Shown here piece by piece: positions 19,171 through 31,901 of a stretch of 45,775 bases of DNA. Position numbers and translations under genes: made by a program. The notes beneath the pieces are model-generated. The model had not been told where the DNA came from, searched no databases, and saw only the letters and a list, made by a program, of their open reading frames with translations. The stretch is from Enterobacterales bacterium (GTDB taxonomy: Bacteria; Pseudomonadota; Gammaproteobacteria; Enterobacterales; Enterobacteriaceae). Location of the stretch: contig BHES01000013.1 of NCBI GenBank assembly GCA_003864575.1, positions 1 to 45,775 on the forward strand. Reading direction: 5' to 3'. Position 1 is the stretch's first letter. Each line of letters starts with the position of its first letter.

Positions 19171-20172
19171 TCAGAGATGGAACTCGCCATGTTGTTCAAA
19201 CCAGGCAAACTGCCCGGCGGCAAACACCGACATTTTACTGCCGCTGTGGCCGATATCCGGCAAGTCCATAAAGTGCCAGTTGAACGGCGTGTTGTTCTGC
19301 TCGGCCCGCTGCTGGGAGGTGGTGAAGTAGCTCTCGGCGCGTTCCAGACGGTTACTCCCTTGCGCCATCGCCTGCTTGGAACGGCGTAACAAATGGTTTT
19401 CCGGATCATCGTCTTCGCTACCGACGGCAATCAACATCGGCTTGGCAAAGTAGCTGGCCAGCTGCTGTTGACTGACCGGCACCGGTGATTCGCGCAAACC
19501 ATATGGCCAGTGCTGGTCAGTATCCGGCAAGGTCCACCAGCCCGCTGCCGCGCAGACCGCTGCTTTCACCTGCGGCTGCGGTAACAGAGTCAACATGCGG
19601 TGTACAAACTGACAGCCCGCGCTGTTACCAAACAGATAATATTGCTGCTGGCTGGTGAGCCCCTGTTTCTGTAGCTGACTGAACAGAGTATCCACAATAG
19701 TGAACGCCCATTGGGAAGCGGGTAATTTACGATGAGTTTTTGCATCAACCAAATTGCCAAGGTTGTAACCGGCCGCACCGGGGAAATCCTGCTCGCTAAA
19801 GCGTGGCACGATCACCCACAAATGGTATTGCTCCGCGACTGTCATCCAGTCATTGCGATAGGTCGCCGCATTACGATCAACACCGGTCATGACGACAACA
19901 ATCGGTGTCGTGGCATCAGCCCCCGCCGGCTGATAGCTGAAGACTTCCAGGCTCTTCTTCCCCTGCGCCAGAGGTATATGGAAACTTCCGGCCCCTGGTG
20001 GGAACGTCAGGGCAGCGGATTGAACCGGCATGGCCGTTTTTGGCGCTTTCACATCAGGTTTGGCCGCTACCGTTTCAGGTGCAGCAGCCGCAGCCGTCGG
20101 CGGCAAGGTTTCCGCACTGACGCCCGCGGAAAAAAGCACTGATAATATGGCCCAACGCAGCACAGTAATCAT
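19171..20172 (-). CDS. Exported alpha/beta hydrolase, function unknown
   Basis: I do not recognise a named gene. A signal peptide (residues 1-20, ending VSA) is followed by an Ala/Pro/Lys-rich linker to about residue 50, then an alpha/beta-hydrolase fold. The nucleophile elbow YLFGNSAGCQF puts Ser184 as catalytic Ser, SEDDDPE (about 252-258) can supply the acid, and DIGHSGS (His309) the base. VVVMTGVDRNAATYRNDW resembles the oxyanion region of PHB-depolymerase or feruloyl-esterase-like carboxylesterases. It probably acts in the periplasm on an ester, but the substrate is unknown. It is a single-gene unit with its own terminator, between cysJ and queD. Confidence 0.85.
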   Translation of the reverse strand: MITVLRWAILSVLFSAGVSAETLPPTAAAAAPETVAAKPDVKAPKTAMPVQSAALTFPPGAGSFHIPLAQGKKSLEVFSYQPAGADATTPIVVVMTGVDRNAATYRNDWMTVAEQYHLWVIVPRFSEQDFPGAAGYNLGNLVDAKTHRKLPASQWAFTIVDTLFSQLQKQGLTSQQQYYLFGNSAGCQFVHRMLTLLPQPQVKAAVCAAAGWWTLPDTDQHWPYGLRESPVPVSQQQLASYFAKPMLIAVGSEDDDPENHLLRRSKQAMAQGSNRLERAESYFTTSQQRAEQNNTPFNWHFMDLPDIGHSGSKMSVFAAGQFAWFEQHGEFHL

Positions 20173-20273
20173 TTTTCACTCAAGAGGTTAGTCTCATTCG
20201 GCTCACTTTAAGCCAGCCAAACGGGCTGAGTAAAGCAGTGGTTGGTAACGCCTTGTACAGCCCCAGTCATCTG

Positions 20274-20315
20274 AATATACCCAAATCATTCTCAAGACAG
20301 GATGACGGGTATTCG
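20274..20315. repeat. ERIC-like remnant (both ends, centre deleted)
   Basis: ATATACCCAAATCATTCTCAAG is followed within a few bases by ACAGGATGACGGGTATTCG. These match the left and right termini of ERIC with the central ~90 bases missing. ATACCC and GGGTAT form the terminal inverted repeat. It lies about 60 bases upstream of queD. Confidence 0.6.
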
Positions 20316-20374
20316 TGGCGTGAAAGAGTGATTTCCGGTACTATGCCGCGTTTTTTGAGCAATGAGAAAGCGCC

Positions 20375-20734
20375 ATGACTACCACACTATTTAAAGATTT
20401 CCAGTTCGAAGCCGCACACCATTTACCGAATGTGCCAGCAGGCCACAAATGCGGCCGTCTGCATGGTCACTCTTTCACCGTGCGTATAGAAATTACCGGT
20501 GAAGTGGATCCGTATACCGGTTGGGTGATGGATTTTGCCGATCTGAAGGCCGCATTCAATCCGACACTGGACAGACTTGATCACTATAATTTGAACGACA
20601 TTCCGGGATTAGAAAACCCGACCAGCGAAGTGCTGGCCGAGTGGATCTGGAATGAGATGAAGCCGAAACTGCCCTTGCTTAGCGCCGTGCGCGTAAAAGA
20701 AACCTGTACAGCGGGTTGCGTCTATAAAGGCTAA
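20375..20734 (+). CDS. queD: 6-carboxy-5,6,7,8-tetrahydropterin synthase
   Basis: QueD converts dihydroneopterin triphosphate to carboxytetrahydropterin, the second step in queuosine and preQ0 synthesis. The zinc histidines in FEAAHHLP and GRLHGHSF, the catalytic Cys in [10 protein letters not shown] and the C-terminal [11 protein letters not shown] match the family. The 119 residues compare with 121 in E. coli. Its stop codon overlaps the stop codon of queE on the other strand, so the two genes of the same pathway are convergent. Confidence 0.98.
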   Translation: MTTTLFKDFQFEAAHHLPNVPAGHKCGRLHGHSFTVRIEITGEVDPYTGWVMDFADLKAAFNPTLDRLDHYNLNDIPGLENPTSEVLAEWIWNEMKPKLPLLSAVRVKETCTAGCVYKG

Positions 20735-21402
20735 GCAATATTAAGATACTTATGCGTCTGCATCGACAGCCGCCAATTTTTTGCGATGCAGGTCGCAATG
20801 CACAATTTGGTGGCATCTTCTTTTTGGCTGATCGGCTGTAACGCGATGATGCGCGATTTCTCGTCGGTCAGCGTTGCCAGCAACGCCTCTAACGCATCGA
20901 TATCCCGCTGGCGGGCCACCGGATGCTTCACTTCATCAGCGCGTTTGAGCGCCTGCGGCAAGATGTCGTAACCGCCCCGCATATTCACTTTTGGTGATAC
21001 CGTTACCCAGGTATTCACTGAACAGCGTACTTCGTGAGTTCCGCTGGTTTCAATCTGGCAGCTAAAACCGTTCTGTTCCAATAATGACGTCAGGGGTTGT
21101 AAATCATAGATGCACGGCTCACCGCCGGTGATCACCACATGACGTGCGGTATAACCCTGCTGTTCAATAATTTGCAGTAGCTGTTCGGCAGTGGCATTGC
21201 CCCAGGCATCACTCTCTTCGGTTTTTACCAAAATCCGCTGCACGTCAACTTCCCGATCGGCAATTTTGTCCCAGGTATGTTTGGTATCACACCAACTACA
21301 ACCTACAGGGCAGCCTTGCAGTCGCACAAAAATGGCCGGCACACCGGTAAAATAGCCTTCCCCTTGCAGGGTTTCGAACATTTCATTAATCGGGTACTGC
21401 AT
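20731..21402 (-). CDS. queE: 7-carboxy-7-deazaguanine synthase
   Basis: QueE is a radical-SAM enzyme that contracts the ring of the QueD product to 7-carboxy-7-deazaguanine. The cluster motif [26 protein letters not shown] and [15 protein letters not shown] are present. The frame is open to 21531, but the ATG at 21402 gives [16 protein letters not shown] and 223 residues, exactly the E. coli start and length. The stop is TAG. The last four bases are shared with queD on the opposite strand, and no terminator separates the pair. Confidence 0.98.
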   Translation of the reverse strand: MQYPINEMFETLQGEGYFTGVPAIFVRLQGCPVGCSWCDTKHTWDKIADREVDVQRILVKTEESDAWGNATAEQLLQIIEQQGYTARHVVITGGEPCIYDLQPLTSLLEQNGFSCQIETSGTHEVRCSVNTWVTVSPKVNMRGGYDILPQALKRADEVKHPVARQRDIDALEALLATLTDEKSRIIALQPISQKEDATKLCIATCIAKNWRLSMQTHKYLNIA

Positions 21403-21532
21403 GGTTTTCTCAGTCATCTCTAAAAAATCAGCGCGCATTATCACAGATAAGCGCGGCCAGGCCAAACCCAGGCTGTAAGTGAGTATGGCAGGTTTCATAG
21501 CGACCCGTTTTTGGAACCAAATTACAGACATA

Positions 21533-21556
21533 AAAAAACCCGCCGGAGCGGGTTTT
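21533..21556 (-). terminator. Rho-independent terminator after eno
   Basis: On the minus strand, AAACCCGC-TCCG-GCGGGTTT is followed by a long T-run, about 25 bases past the eno stop. It should end the pyrG-eno transcript. Confidence 0.9.
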
Positions 21557-21581
21557 TCAGAAGGTGTTAGCAGTGCAGTAA

Positions 21582-22910
<1,329 letters not shown>

Positions 22911-22966
22911 CTAAAGCTTCAGACAAACAACATGTCGCCCTTAGCGTCATGTTGTTTCCCCTATAT

Positions 22967-24938
<1,972 letters not shown>

Positions 24939-25757
24939 TCAGAGCGGGGCTTTAACGACTTCACTCTGCTTTACCTGCTGCCAGGCTTCTTCCATCTGGT
25001 CGAGGGTAGCCTGTTCCATGCTTAGGCCCTGGTCGCGGATAATCTGCTCCACCTGACGAAAACGGCGCTCAAATTTTTGGTTAGCTTTTTGCAATGCGGT
25101 TTCGGCTTTAGTGCCTAAATGACGCGCCAGATTCACCGTAGCAAACAGTAAATCACCGACTTCTTCTTCAAGTTTCTCTTCGTCGACCACCGCCTGTTTG
25201 GCTTCAAACATCACTTCGTCGATCTCTTCATACACTTTGTCCAGCACCGGACCGAGGGTGGTCCAGTCAAAGCCCACGTTGGCGCAGCGTTTCTGTATCT
25301 TGTGCGCTTTCATCAGAGCAGGCAGCGCCGACGGAATATCGTCCAGCGCTGAATGCAGGGATTTATCCGCCCGCTCCAGCGCTTTACGCGCTTCCCATTT
25401 CACCAACACCTCTTTGCTGCTAGCCTCTTTCGACCAGGCCGCTTCGCCGCCGAAAATCTGCGGATGGCGGCGTTCGAGTTTGTCAGAGATGGCATGGCAG
25501 ATATCGTCAAATTCAAACAGCCCCTGCTCGCTGCCCATCTGGGCGTAAAACACCACCTGAAACAACAGGTCACCCAGTTCATCACGCACATCGTCATAGT
25601 CATTGCGCGCGATGGCATCCAGCACTTCGTAAGTCTCTTCCAGCGTGTAAGGCGCGATGGTGGCGAAGGTTTGCTCTTTATCCCACGGACATCCGGCAAC
25701 CGGGTCGCGCAGGGTTTTCATAATAGTGAGCAGACGTTGCAGCGCTGATTCAGTCAT
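24939..25757 (-). CDS. mazG: Nucleoside triphosphate pyrophosphohydrolase MazG
   Basis: MazG hydrolyses nucleoside triphosphates to monophosphates and pyrophosphate and lowers (p)ppGpp effects in E. coli. It has tandem MazG domains: GCPWDKEQTFATIAPYTLEETYEVLDAI and DELGDLLFQVVFYAQ (metal-binding ExxE...ExxD), then a second set, YEEIDEVMFEAKQAVVDEEKLEEEVGDLLFATVNLARHLG. The frame continues upstream to a TTG at 25793. The ATG at 25757 (MTESALQRLLTIM) fits E. coli MNQIDRLLTIM and gives 272 residues against 263. In E. coli mazE and mazF lie between relA and mazG; here only a terminator does. Confidence 0.96.
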   Translation of the reverse strand: MTESALQRLLTIMKTLRDPVAGCPWDKEQTFATIAPYTLEETYEVLDAIARNDYDDVRDELGDLLFQVVFYAQMGSEQGLFEFDDICHAISDKLERRHPQIFGGEAAWSKEASSKEVLVKWEARKALERADKSLHSALDDIPSALPALMKAHKIQKRCANVGFDWTTLGPVLDKVYEEIDEVMFEAKQAVVDEEKLEEEVGDLLFATVNLARHLGTKAETALQKANQKFERRFRQVEQIIRDQGLSMEQATLDQMEEAWQQVKQSEVVKAPL

Positions 25758-25801
25758 GGATAGATCCGTTTTAAATAAGTTTTTATGAGGCAAAAAGAAG
25801 A

Positions 25802-25825
25802 AAGGCCCGACGGGCGGGCCTTACA
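25802..25825 (-). terminator. Rho-independent terminator between relA and mazG
   Basis: On the minus strand, AAGGCCCG-CCCGT-CGGGCCTT is followed by TCTTCTTTTT, 13 bases past the relA stop. It would attenuate read-through from relA into mazG. Confidence 0.8.
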
Positions 25826-25837
25826 AATTGATGAAAC

Positions 25838-28081
25838 TTAGTTGCCGTGCAGACGTTTGGCGTCAATCACGTCCGGCAACTGGTTAAGTTTGGCAATCAC
25901 ACGGCCAAGCACCTGCGGGTTGTAAATCTCGATATCCATATCGATGGTCGCCAGTTGTTGTTTGGTGTCGCTGCGGCTGGCAACGCCCAGCACGTTGACC
26001 TTCTCGTTGGCCAGAATAGTGGTGATATCGCGCAATAATCCGCTGCGGTCGTTGGCCACCACGCGCACAACCAGCGAATAACCGCTGGAGTAGCTTTCGC
26101 CCCACACGGCATCCACCACACGCTCAGGAGCATTCAGACGCAAATCTTCCAGCTGGTCGCAGTCGGCCCGGTGAATGGAGATCCCGCGGCCCTGCGTGAT
26201 GTACCCGACAATCTCATCGCCCGGTATGGGCTGGCAGCAACGCGCAATGTGGTGCATCAGATTGCCCACGCCTTCAACCACGACGCGGCCATTGTCTTTC
26301 CCGCTGTTACGCTGAGGTACCGGTGTGCTTTTTTGCGTCAACTGGCGCAGGGCTTCTTTGTCCGACTCCTCCGCACTCGGTTTTTTCAACTGAGATTGCA
26401 AGAAGTTGATCATCTGATTAATGCGAATATCGCCATTGCCAATCGCAGCCAGAACTTCATCCAACGAATTCACGTTGTAGCGTGGCAGCAGCAGTTTCTC
26501 CGCATCCCTGAGACTGATTTCCAGCTTGTCCAACTCGTCATCAAGGATCTGCTTACCGGCAATAATGTTTTTATCGCGATCCTGTTTACGGAACCAGTTG
26601 TGGATTTTCGAACGCCCACGGCTGGTGGTGACGTAACCGAGGTTCGGGTTCAGCCAGTCGCGGCTTGGGTTCGGATGTTTCTGGGTGATGATTTCAATCT
26701 GATCACCCATGCGCAATTGATAGGTGAACGGCACAATGCGCCCACCGATTTTGGCGCCGATGCAGCGGTGTCCGACATCGCTGTGAATGTGGTAGGCAAA
26801 ATCGAGCGGTGTCGAGCCCATCGGCAAGTCGATGACGTCGCCTTTCGGGGTAAACACATAAACGCGGTCGTCGAATACCTGACTGCGCACTTCGTCGAGC
26901 ATTTCGCCCGAATCGGCCATCTCTTCCTGCCAGGCAATCAGTTTACGCAGCCAGGCAATACGGCCTTCGTAACCCCCACTGCGTCCACCCGCGACCGCCG
27001 TGCCCTCTTTATATTTCCAGTGCGCAGCAACGCCCAGTTCTGCGTCTTCGTGCATCTGGCGGGTACGGATTTGTACTTCCAGCGTTTTACCGCGCGGTCC
27101 GAGCACCACGGTGTGTATCGACTGATAACCGTTAGGTTTTGGGTTGGCGACGTAGTCGTCGAATTCATCGGGCAGATGGCGGAAATGGGTATGAACAATC
27201 CCCAGCGCGGCGTAGCAGTCCTGCAAGCGTTCAACCACGATGCGCACAGCGCGCACATCGAACAGTTCGTCAAAGGAGAGCGCTTTTTTCTGCATCTTGC
27301 GCCAGATGCTGTAGATATGTTTTGGGCGGCCATAGACATCGACTTTGATGCCCTCTTCAGCCATCGCACCGCGCACGGTGGAGACGAAATCGTCTATGTA
27401 CTGCTCACGGTCAATACGACGCTCATGCAGCAGCTTGGCGATGCGTTTGTATTCATCAGGATGCAGATAGCGGAAACTGAAATCTTCCAGCTCCCACTTC
27501 AGTTGGCCGATACCTAGCCGATTTGCCAGAGGCGCATAAATATTGTTGCACTCTTTGGCGGCCAGAACGCGCTCTTCTTCCGGCGCATCTTTAACTTCAC
27601 GCAGGTGGGCAATTCGCTCAGCGAGTTTCAGCACCACGCAGCGGAAATCCTCCACCATTGCCAGCAACATGCGGCGCACGTTGTCGACCTGCTCGGAGGC
27701 CATCGAATCATTTTGCGTGGCTTTCAACTGGCGGATGGCGTCCATATCACGCACGCCGTGGACCAGGTCAGTGATGCCTTTACCGAACTGTTGGGTAAGT
27801 GTCTCTTCGTCAATAATGCCGACATCAACCAGTGGGAACAGCAGCGCAGCGCGCATACTGTCGTTGTCCATACTGAGGGTAGAGAGGATCTCAACCATCT
27901 CCAGCCCGCGCCACAAAAGCAGCGAGGCATCCGGATGGCCCTGAGTCTGTTGTTCGCAGTAGCGCCAGGTTTCGGCTAAACGCTCACATGATTGCGTGCT
28001 GGAGAGGCCTAAACTGGTGATCCAGTCGTCGAGCGCAAACTCGCCTGCCGTGTTCAAATGTGCACTTCTTACCGCAACCAT
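25838..28081 (-). CDS. relA: GTP pyrophosphokinase RelA ((p)ppGpp synthetase I)
   Basis: RelA senses uncharged tRNA on stalled ribosomes and makes (p)ppGpp. The 747 residues compare with 744 in E. coli. In order: a degenerate HD hydrolase domain (AALLFPLVDVGIIDEETL, lacking the HD pair, so no hydrolase activity is expected), the synthetase domain (YGRPKHIYSIWRKMQKK, FDVRAVRIVV, PNGYQSIHTVVLGP), a TGS domain (VYVFTPKGDVIDLPMGSTPLDFAYHIHSDVGHR), a Cys/His-rich zinc-finger region (MHHIARCCQPIPGDEIVGYITQGRGISIHRADC) and a C-terminal ACT domain. Its upstream neighbour is barA, divergent. Confidence 0.99.
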   Translation of the reverse strand: MVAVRSAHLNTAGEFALDDWITSLGLSSTQSCERLAETWRYCEQQTQGHPDASLLLWRGLEMVEILSTLSMDNDSMRAALLFPLVDVGIIDEETLTQQFGKGITDLVHGVRDMDAIRQLKATQNDSMASEQVDNVRRMLLAMVEDFRCVVLKLAERIAHLREVKDAPEEERVLAAKECNNIYAPLANRLGIGQLKWELEDFSFRYLHPDEYKRIAKLLHERRIDREQYIDDFVSTVRGAMAEEGIKVDVYGRPKHIYSIWRKMQKKALSFDELFDVRAVRIVVERLQDCYAALGIVHTHFRHLPDEFDDYVANPKPNGYQSIHTVVLGPRGKTLEVQIRTRQMHEDAELGVAAHWKYKEGTAVAGGRSGGYEGRIAWLRKLIAWQEEMADSGEMLDEVRSQVFDDRVYVFTPKGDVIDLPMGSTPLDFAYHIHSDVGHRCIGAKIGGRIVPFTYQLRMGDQIEIITQKHPNPSRDWLNPNLGYVTTSRGRSKIHNWFRKQDRDKNIIAGKQILDDELDKLEISLRDAEKLLLPRYNVNSLDEVLAAIGNGDIRINQMINFLQSQLKKPSAEESDKEALRQLTQKSTPVPQRNSGKDNGRVVVEGVGNLMHHIARCCQPIPGDEIVGYITQGRGISIHRADCDQLEDLRLNAPERVVDAVWGESYSSGYSLVVRVVANDRSGLLRDITTILANEKVNVLGVASRSDTKQQLATIDMDIEIYNPQVLGRVIAKLNQLPDVIDAKRLHGN

Positions 28082-28320
28082 ACCCTCTCCCTACAATTCT
28101 GCTGCCAGTTGGGCGGCAGACGGGTTGATAAAAAAGTCTTCGATATGCGAAGGGCATTATCTTGCCCATTCGCTCCCAGCGTGGCAACACCTTCTGATTC
28201 CCCGCAGTTTACCGGGTCGTCACACAACCGTTCTGGGAGTAGAATCAGGCTATTATTTGTCGATTGCACGCGGGTTCATTAAGCTTACGTCAGTCACTGA
28301 TTCTCCCACATTGGAACCCC

Positions 28321-31065
28321 ATGACCAAATATAGCCTCCGCGCACGGATGATGATCTTAATTTTGGCACCTACATTGATGATTGGTTTGCTGCTCAGTAC
28401 CTTCTTTGTGGTGCATCGCTACAACGAGCTGCAAAAACAGTTGATCGATGCCGGTTCCAGCATTATTGAGCCACTCGCGGTGGCCAGTGAGTACGGAATG
28501 ACTTTCCGCGAGCGCGATCCGGTGAAAAAACTGATCAGCCGCCTGCACCGTAATCACTCCGAAATTGTGCGGGCTATCAGCGTCTTCGATGCGGACAATA
28601 AACTGTTCGCGACCTCCAATTCGCTGCGCGAAGGCGGAATATTACAGGTTCCCTCGCTGAGTAAAATCCCCAATGTACTGACGCAAAACCGCGTCGGCGA
28701 TTCGCTGATCCTGCGTACCCCCATTCTGGCTGAGAATCATAATACCTCTGATGATGACGCGTCCAACGACCCACCGCCGCGCAATCTGGGGTATATCGCC
28801 ATCGAACTGGACCTCAGTTCAGTGCGTTTGCAGCAATATCAGGAAGCCTTTGTTTCTACGATGTTGCTGCTGCTTTGCCTCGGTATTGCCACCCTGTTCG
28901 CTTATCGGTTGATGCGCGATGTCACCGGCCCTATCCGCAACATGGTGAACACCGTTGACCGTATCCGCCGTGGGCAGCTCGACAGCCGCGTCGAGGGCAA
29001 CATGCTTGGCGAGCTGAGCATGTTGAAAAATGGCATCAACTCAATGGCCATGTCGCTGACGGCTTACCATGAAGAGGTGCAGCAGAATATTGATCAAGCC
29101 ACCTCAGATCTGCGCGAAACCCTCGAGCAGATGGAGATCCAGAACGTCGAACTGGATTTAGCCAAAAAGCGTGCGCAGGAAGCCGCGCGTATCAAATCCG
29201 AATTCCTCGCCAATATGTCTCACGAGCTGCGTACTCCGCTCAACGGGGTGATTGGTTTTACCCGCCAGACGCTGAAAACGCCGCTGTCGCCGACCCAGGC
29301 AGATTATCTGCAAACCATTGAACGCTCGGCAAATAACCTGCTGACCATCATCAATGACGTGCTCGACTTCTCGAAACTGGAAGCCGGTAAGCTGGTGCTC
29401 GAACACATTCCGTTCTCCCTGCGAGAAATGCTCGACGAAGTGGTGATTCTGCTGGCGCACACCGCGCATGACAAAGGGCTGGAGCTGACCCTGAATGTGC
29501 ACAATAACGTGCCGGAAAGCGTACTCGGCGACCCGATGCGCCTGCAACAAGTGGTGACGAATTTACTCGGAAATGCCATTAAATTCACCGAAAACGGCAA
29601 TATTGACATCAATGTGGAAGTTCGCTCGCAGAACAATTTGCAAGTCGAGCTGGAAGTGCAAATCCATGACACCGGAATCGGTATTTCGGAACGCCAGCAG
29701 TCGCAGCTATTCCAGGCCTTCCGTCAGGCTGATGCCAGTATTTCGCGCCGTCACGGCGGTACCGGTTTGGGTCTGGTTATCACGCAAAGGCTGGTTAAAG
29801 AGATGGGTGGGGATATCAGTTTCTACAGCCAAATCAACCGTGGCTCGACGTTCTGGTTCCACATCACCCTGGAGCTGAACGACAATCGCCATATCACCCC
29901 GGTATCCATGTCCTGCCTCGAAGGTAAGCGGATGGCTTATGTGGAATCTAACCCTGCGGCGGCCAAGGCCACGCTGGAAATTCTGCAATCCACCCCACTG
30001 GATGTCGTCCATCGCACCACTATTCAGGCGCTGCCCGATGCGCATTACGACCTGATGTTGTGCAGCATTCCGGTCAAACTGAATCACCGGTTATCGGATT
30101 ACGATGTACTCATGCAAAAAGTGCTGAGCATGACAGACCGTCTGCTGTTGGCGCTGCCGAGTGAGTTTCAGGTCAATGCAGAAAACCTGAAAACGCGCGG
30201 TGTTCAGGCCTGCCTGATCAAGCCAATTTCCAGCCTGCGACTGCTACCGATGTTGCTCGATGAGCGCCCGGCCACGGTGGTGTTAGAGACAGATCCCAGA
30301 GTCTCGCGCCTGCCGCTCACGGCTATGGCGGTGGATGATAATCCGGCAAATCTGAAGCTGATTGGTACGCTGCTGGAGGAGTTGGTGGAAACCACCCTGC
30401 TTTGCCACAGTGGTGAAGAAGCCATCGACATGGCGCGCAACAACAATCTGGATATCATTCTGATGGATATTCAGATGCCAGATATCGACGGTATCCGCGC
30501 CAGTGAAATTATCCATCAGATGCCGCGCCATACCCAAACGCCAATCGTTGCCGTCACCGCCCACTCGCTGAGCGGCGAACGGGAGCAGCTGTTGAAAGTC
30601 GGCATGGATGACTACCTGGCGAAACCGATTGACGAAAGCATGCTTAAGCGCGTGCTGGCGCGCCATTATTCACACCACACTCCGCAGGAATCGCCGCTAA
30701 ATCAGGTGGCTGACCATCAACCCGTCAGCACACTGGACTGGCAATTAGCCCTGCGCCAGTCGGCCAACAAAGAGTCACTGGCCCGTGACCTGTTGCAAAT
30801 GCTGGTCGATTTCCTGCCGCAGGTCAGTGAACGTGTGAACGCGGTCGCGCAGGGTGAATCTGATACAGATATTCTTTCACTGATCCACAAATTACATGGC
30901 AGTTGCAGCTACAGCGGCGTTCCCCGCCTCAAACAACTTTGCTTCTACCTTGAGCAGCAGCTGCGTAAAAACGTCACGGCAAACGAACTGGAGCCAGAGT
31001 GGCTCGAATTACTGGATGAAATCGAGAATGTTACCCGGGCGGCGCAATTGCACCTAAAAAGCTGA
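28321..31065 (+). CDS. barA: Hybrid sensor histidine kinase BarA
   Basis: BarA is the tripartite membrane kinase that phosphorylates UvrY and so controls CsrB/CsrC and carbon storage. The ATG at 28321 gives [18 protein letters not shown], matching E. coli [18 protein letters not shown], and 914 residues against 918. Two membrane helices (about 10-30 and 175-197) flank a periplasmic domain. A HAMP domain and coiled coil follow, then the histidine kinase ([12 protein letters not shown], His301; ATPase boxes DTGIGI and GGTGLGL), a receiver (LMDIQMPD, Asp716; AKP Lys) and a C-terminal Hpt domain ([11 protein letters not shown], His859). All phosphorelay residues are intact. It is divergent from relA with no rlmD between. 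Confidence 0.98.
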   Translation: MTKYSLRARMMILILAPTLMIGLLLSTFFVVHRYNELQKQLIDAGSSIIEPLAVASEYGMTFRERDPVKKLISRLHRNHSEIVRAISVFDADNKLFATSNSLREGGILQVPSLSKIPNVLTQNRVGDSLILRTPILAENHNTSDDDASNDPPPRNLGYIAIELDLSSVRLQQYQEAFVSTMLLLLCLGIATLFAYRLMRDVTGPIRNMVNTVDRIRRGQLDSRVEGNMLGELSMLKNGINSMAMSLTAYHEEVQQNIDQATSDLRETLEQMEIQNVELDLAKKRAQEAARIKSEFLANMSHELRTPLNGVIGFTRQTLKTPLSPTQADYLQTIERSANNLLTIINDVLDFSKLEAGKLVLEHIPFSLREMLDEVVILLAHTAHDKGLELTLNVHNNVPESVLGDPMRLQQVVTNLLGNAIKFTENGNIDINVEVRSQNNLQVELEVQIHDTGIGISERQQSQLFQAFRQADASISRRHGGTGLGLVITQRLVKEMGGDISFYSQINRGSTFWFHITLELNDNRHITPVSMSCLEGKRMAYVESNPAAAKATLEILQSTPLDVVHRTTIQALPDAHYDLMLCSIPVKLNHRLSDYDVLMQKVLSMTDRLLLALPSEFQVNAENLKTRGVQACLIKPISSLRLLPMLLDERPATVVLETDPRVSRLPLTAMAVDDNPANLKLIGTLLEELVETTLLCHSGEEAIDMARNNNLDIILMDIQMPDIDGIRASEIIHQMPRHTQTPIVAVTAHSLSGEREQLLKVGMDDYLAKPIDESMLKRVLARHYSHHTPQESPLNQVADHQPVSTLDWQLALRQSANKESLARDLLQMLVDFLPQVSERVNAVAQGESDTDILSLIHKLHGSCSYSGVPRLKQLCFYLEQQLRKNVTANELEPEWLELLDEIENVTRAAQLHLKS

Positions 31066-31435
31066 GTTCGCGCCGGTGCGGATTTGCTTGAGATCTCACT
31101 TACAGAAAATAGTTTTACATCGCATTAACAATAACTCTATGAATTTACAAAGTATTTGCACCCCATATAAAAATCCTATGATCGGGAGGTATTTACAACC
31201 CCCGATCACTTTGGTTTAACTCTATCCCATCAGTTGCGCAGTTTTCCGCCATCCTTTTTTGTGGCGGAAATGATTTTCTTGCGTCAGCTGATTTTTTTGA
31301 ATTCAAAAATGAGAGCGCTCTCTTTTTATTTTCCTGGCGCGAAATATCAATTATGTTCCCGCAACTGGCGATCGACCGGCCAGCAAGTGGATACCGCCAG
31401 CCAACCGACATCGATTTGAGGAAGAGGGGAAACGC
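31066..31435. other. 370-base region upstream of the PTS genes
   Basis: No gene is supported here. It contains the inverted repeat TGATCGGG / CCCGATCA (31179-31186 and 31201-31208, 14-base loop), the LacI-type palindrome listed separately, and a 10-base palindrome TGAGATCTCA near 31090. The region is AT-rich, as expected of a promoter region, but I could not choose one -35/-10 pair. Confidence 0.5.
31311..31322. promoter_or_regulatory. LacI/GalR-type operator palindrome
   Basis: GAGAGCGCTCTC is a perfect 12-base palindrome with a central CG flanked by AT-rich sequence, the layout of LacI-family operators. It lies 114 bases before the EIIA start. No LacI-family gene is present in this window, so the regulator would act from elsewhere. 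Confidence 0.55.
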
Positions 31436-31771
31436 ATGGATCTGGAAAATACGATTATGGAATTACTGGTACACGCAGGAAGCGCCCGCAGCCACGCCAT
31501 GATGGCATTACAGCAAGCCCGACGCGGCGATTTTGCCGCAGCGGAGCAGGCGATGGTCGAATCGCGTCAGGCCGTTTCACATGCCCACGGCATGCAAACC
31601 GAACTGATTGGGATGGATGAAGGCTGCGGTAAAATTCCGGTCAATCTGATCACCGTCCATGCGCAGGATCATCTGATGAATGCGATGGTTATTCAGGATT
31701 TAGCCATCGACATGATTGAGCTTTATCGACGTCTGCCCTCCGCCGCTGCACAACCCGTCGCGGCTGCATGA
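31436..31771 (+). CDS. PTS lactose/cellobiose-family EIIA component
   Basis: EIIA accepts phosphate from HPr and passes it to EIIB. The 111-residue all-helical protein has the family signature VHAQDHLM with the phospho-accepting His75 and the companion His79, and the upstream AHGMQTELI and KIPVNLITV blocks. The ATG is preceded by GAGGAAGAGGGGAAAC, a strong ribosome site. It is the first gene after the LacI-type palindrome and is followed 130 bases later by an EIIC gene. There is no EIIB gene between or after them. The sugar is probably a beta-glucoside or N,N'-diacetylchitobiose-like disaccharide, but this is not determined. Confidence 0.93.
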   Translation: MDLENTIMELLVHAGSARSHAMMALQQARRGDFAAAEQAMVESRQAVSHAHGMQTELIGMDEGCGKIPVNLITVHAQDHLMNAMVIQDLAIDMIELYRRLPSAAAQPVAAA

Positions 31772-31901
31772 ATGCTCTGCCTTTACGCCCGACTTTTTAG
31801 CTCAGTGTGTTGATTCAGTTCTTTGTTTTAAACAAGCAGCCATAAACAAAAATAGCCGTTAATAAAAACAGTGCGGAAATCATCCGCTCAGGGGGTGTGT
31901 A

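Noticed and set aside
20173-20374. preQ1-type riboswitch ahead of queD
   Set aside because: No matching pseudoknot pattern is seen, and the region is partly an ERIC remnant; such riboswitches are not known upstream of enterobacterial queD.
26171-27517. Long open frame (448 codons) on the plus strand opposite relA
   Set aside because: It is the antisense reading of a well-conserved GC-rich gene, with no ribosome site and no family resemblance; relA on the other strand is certain.
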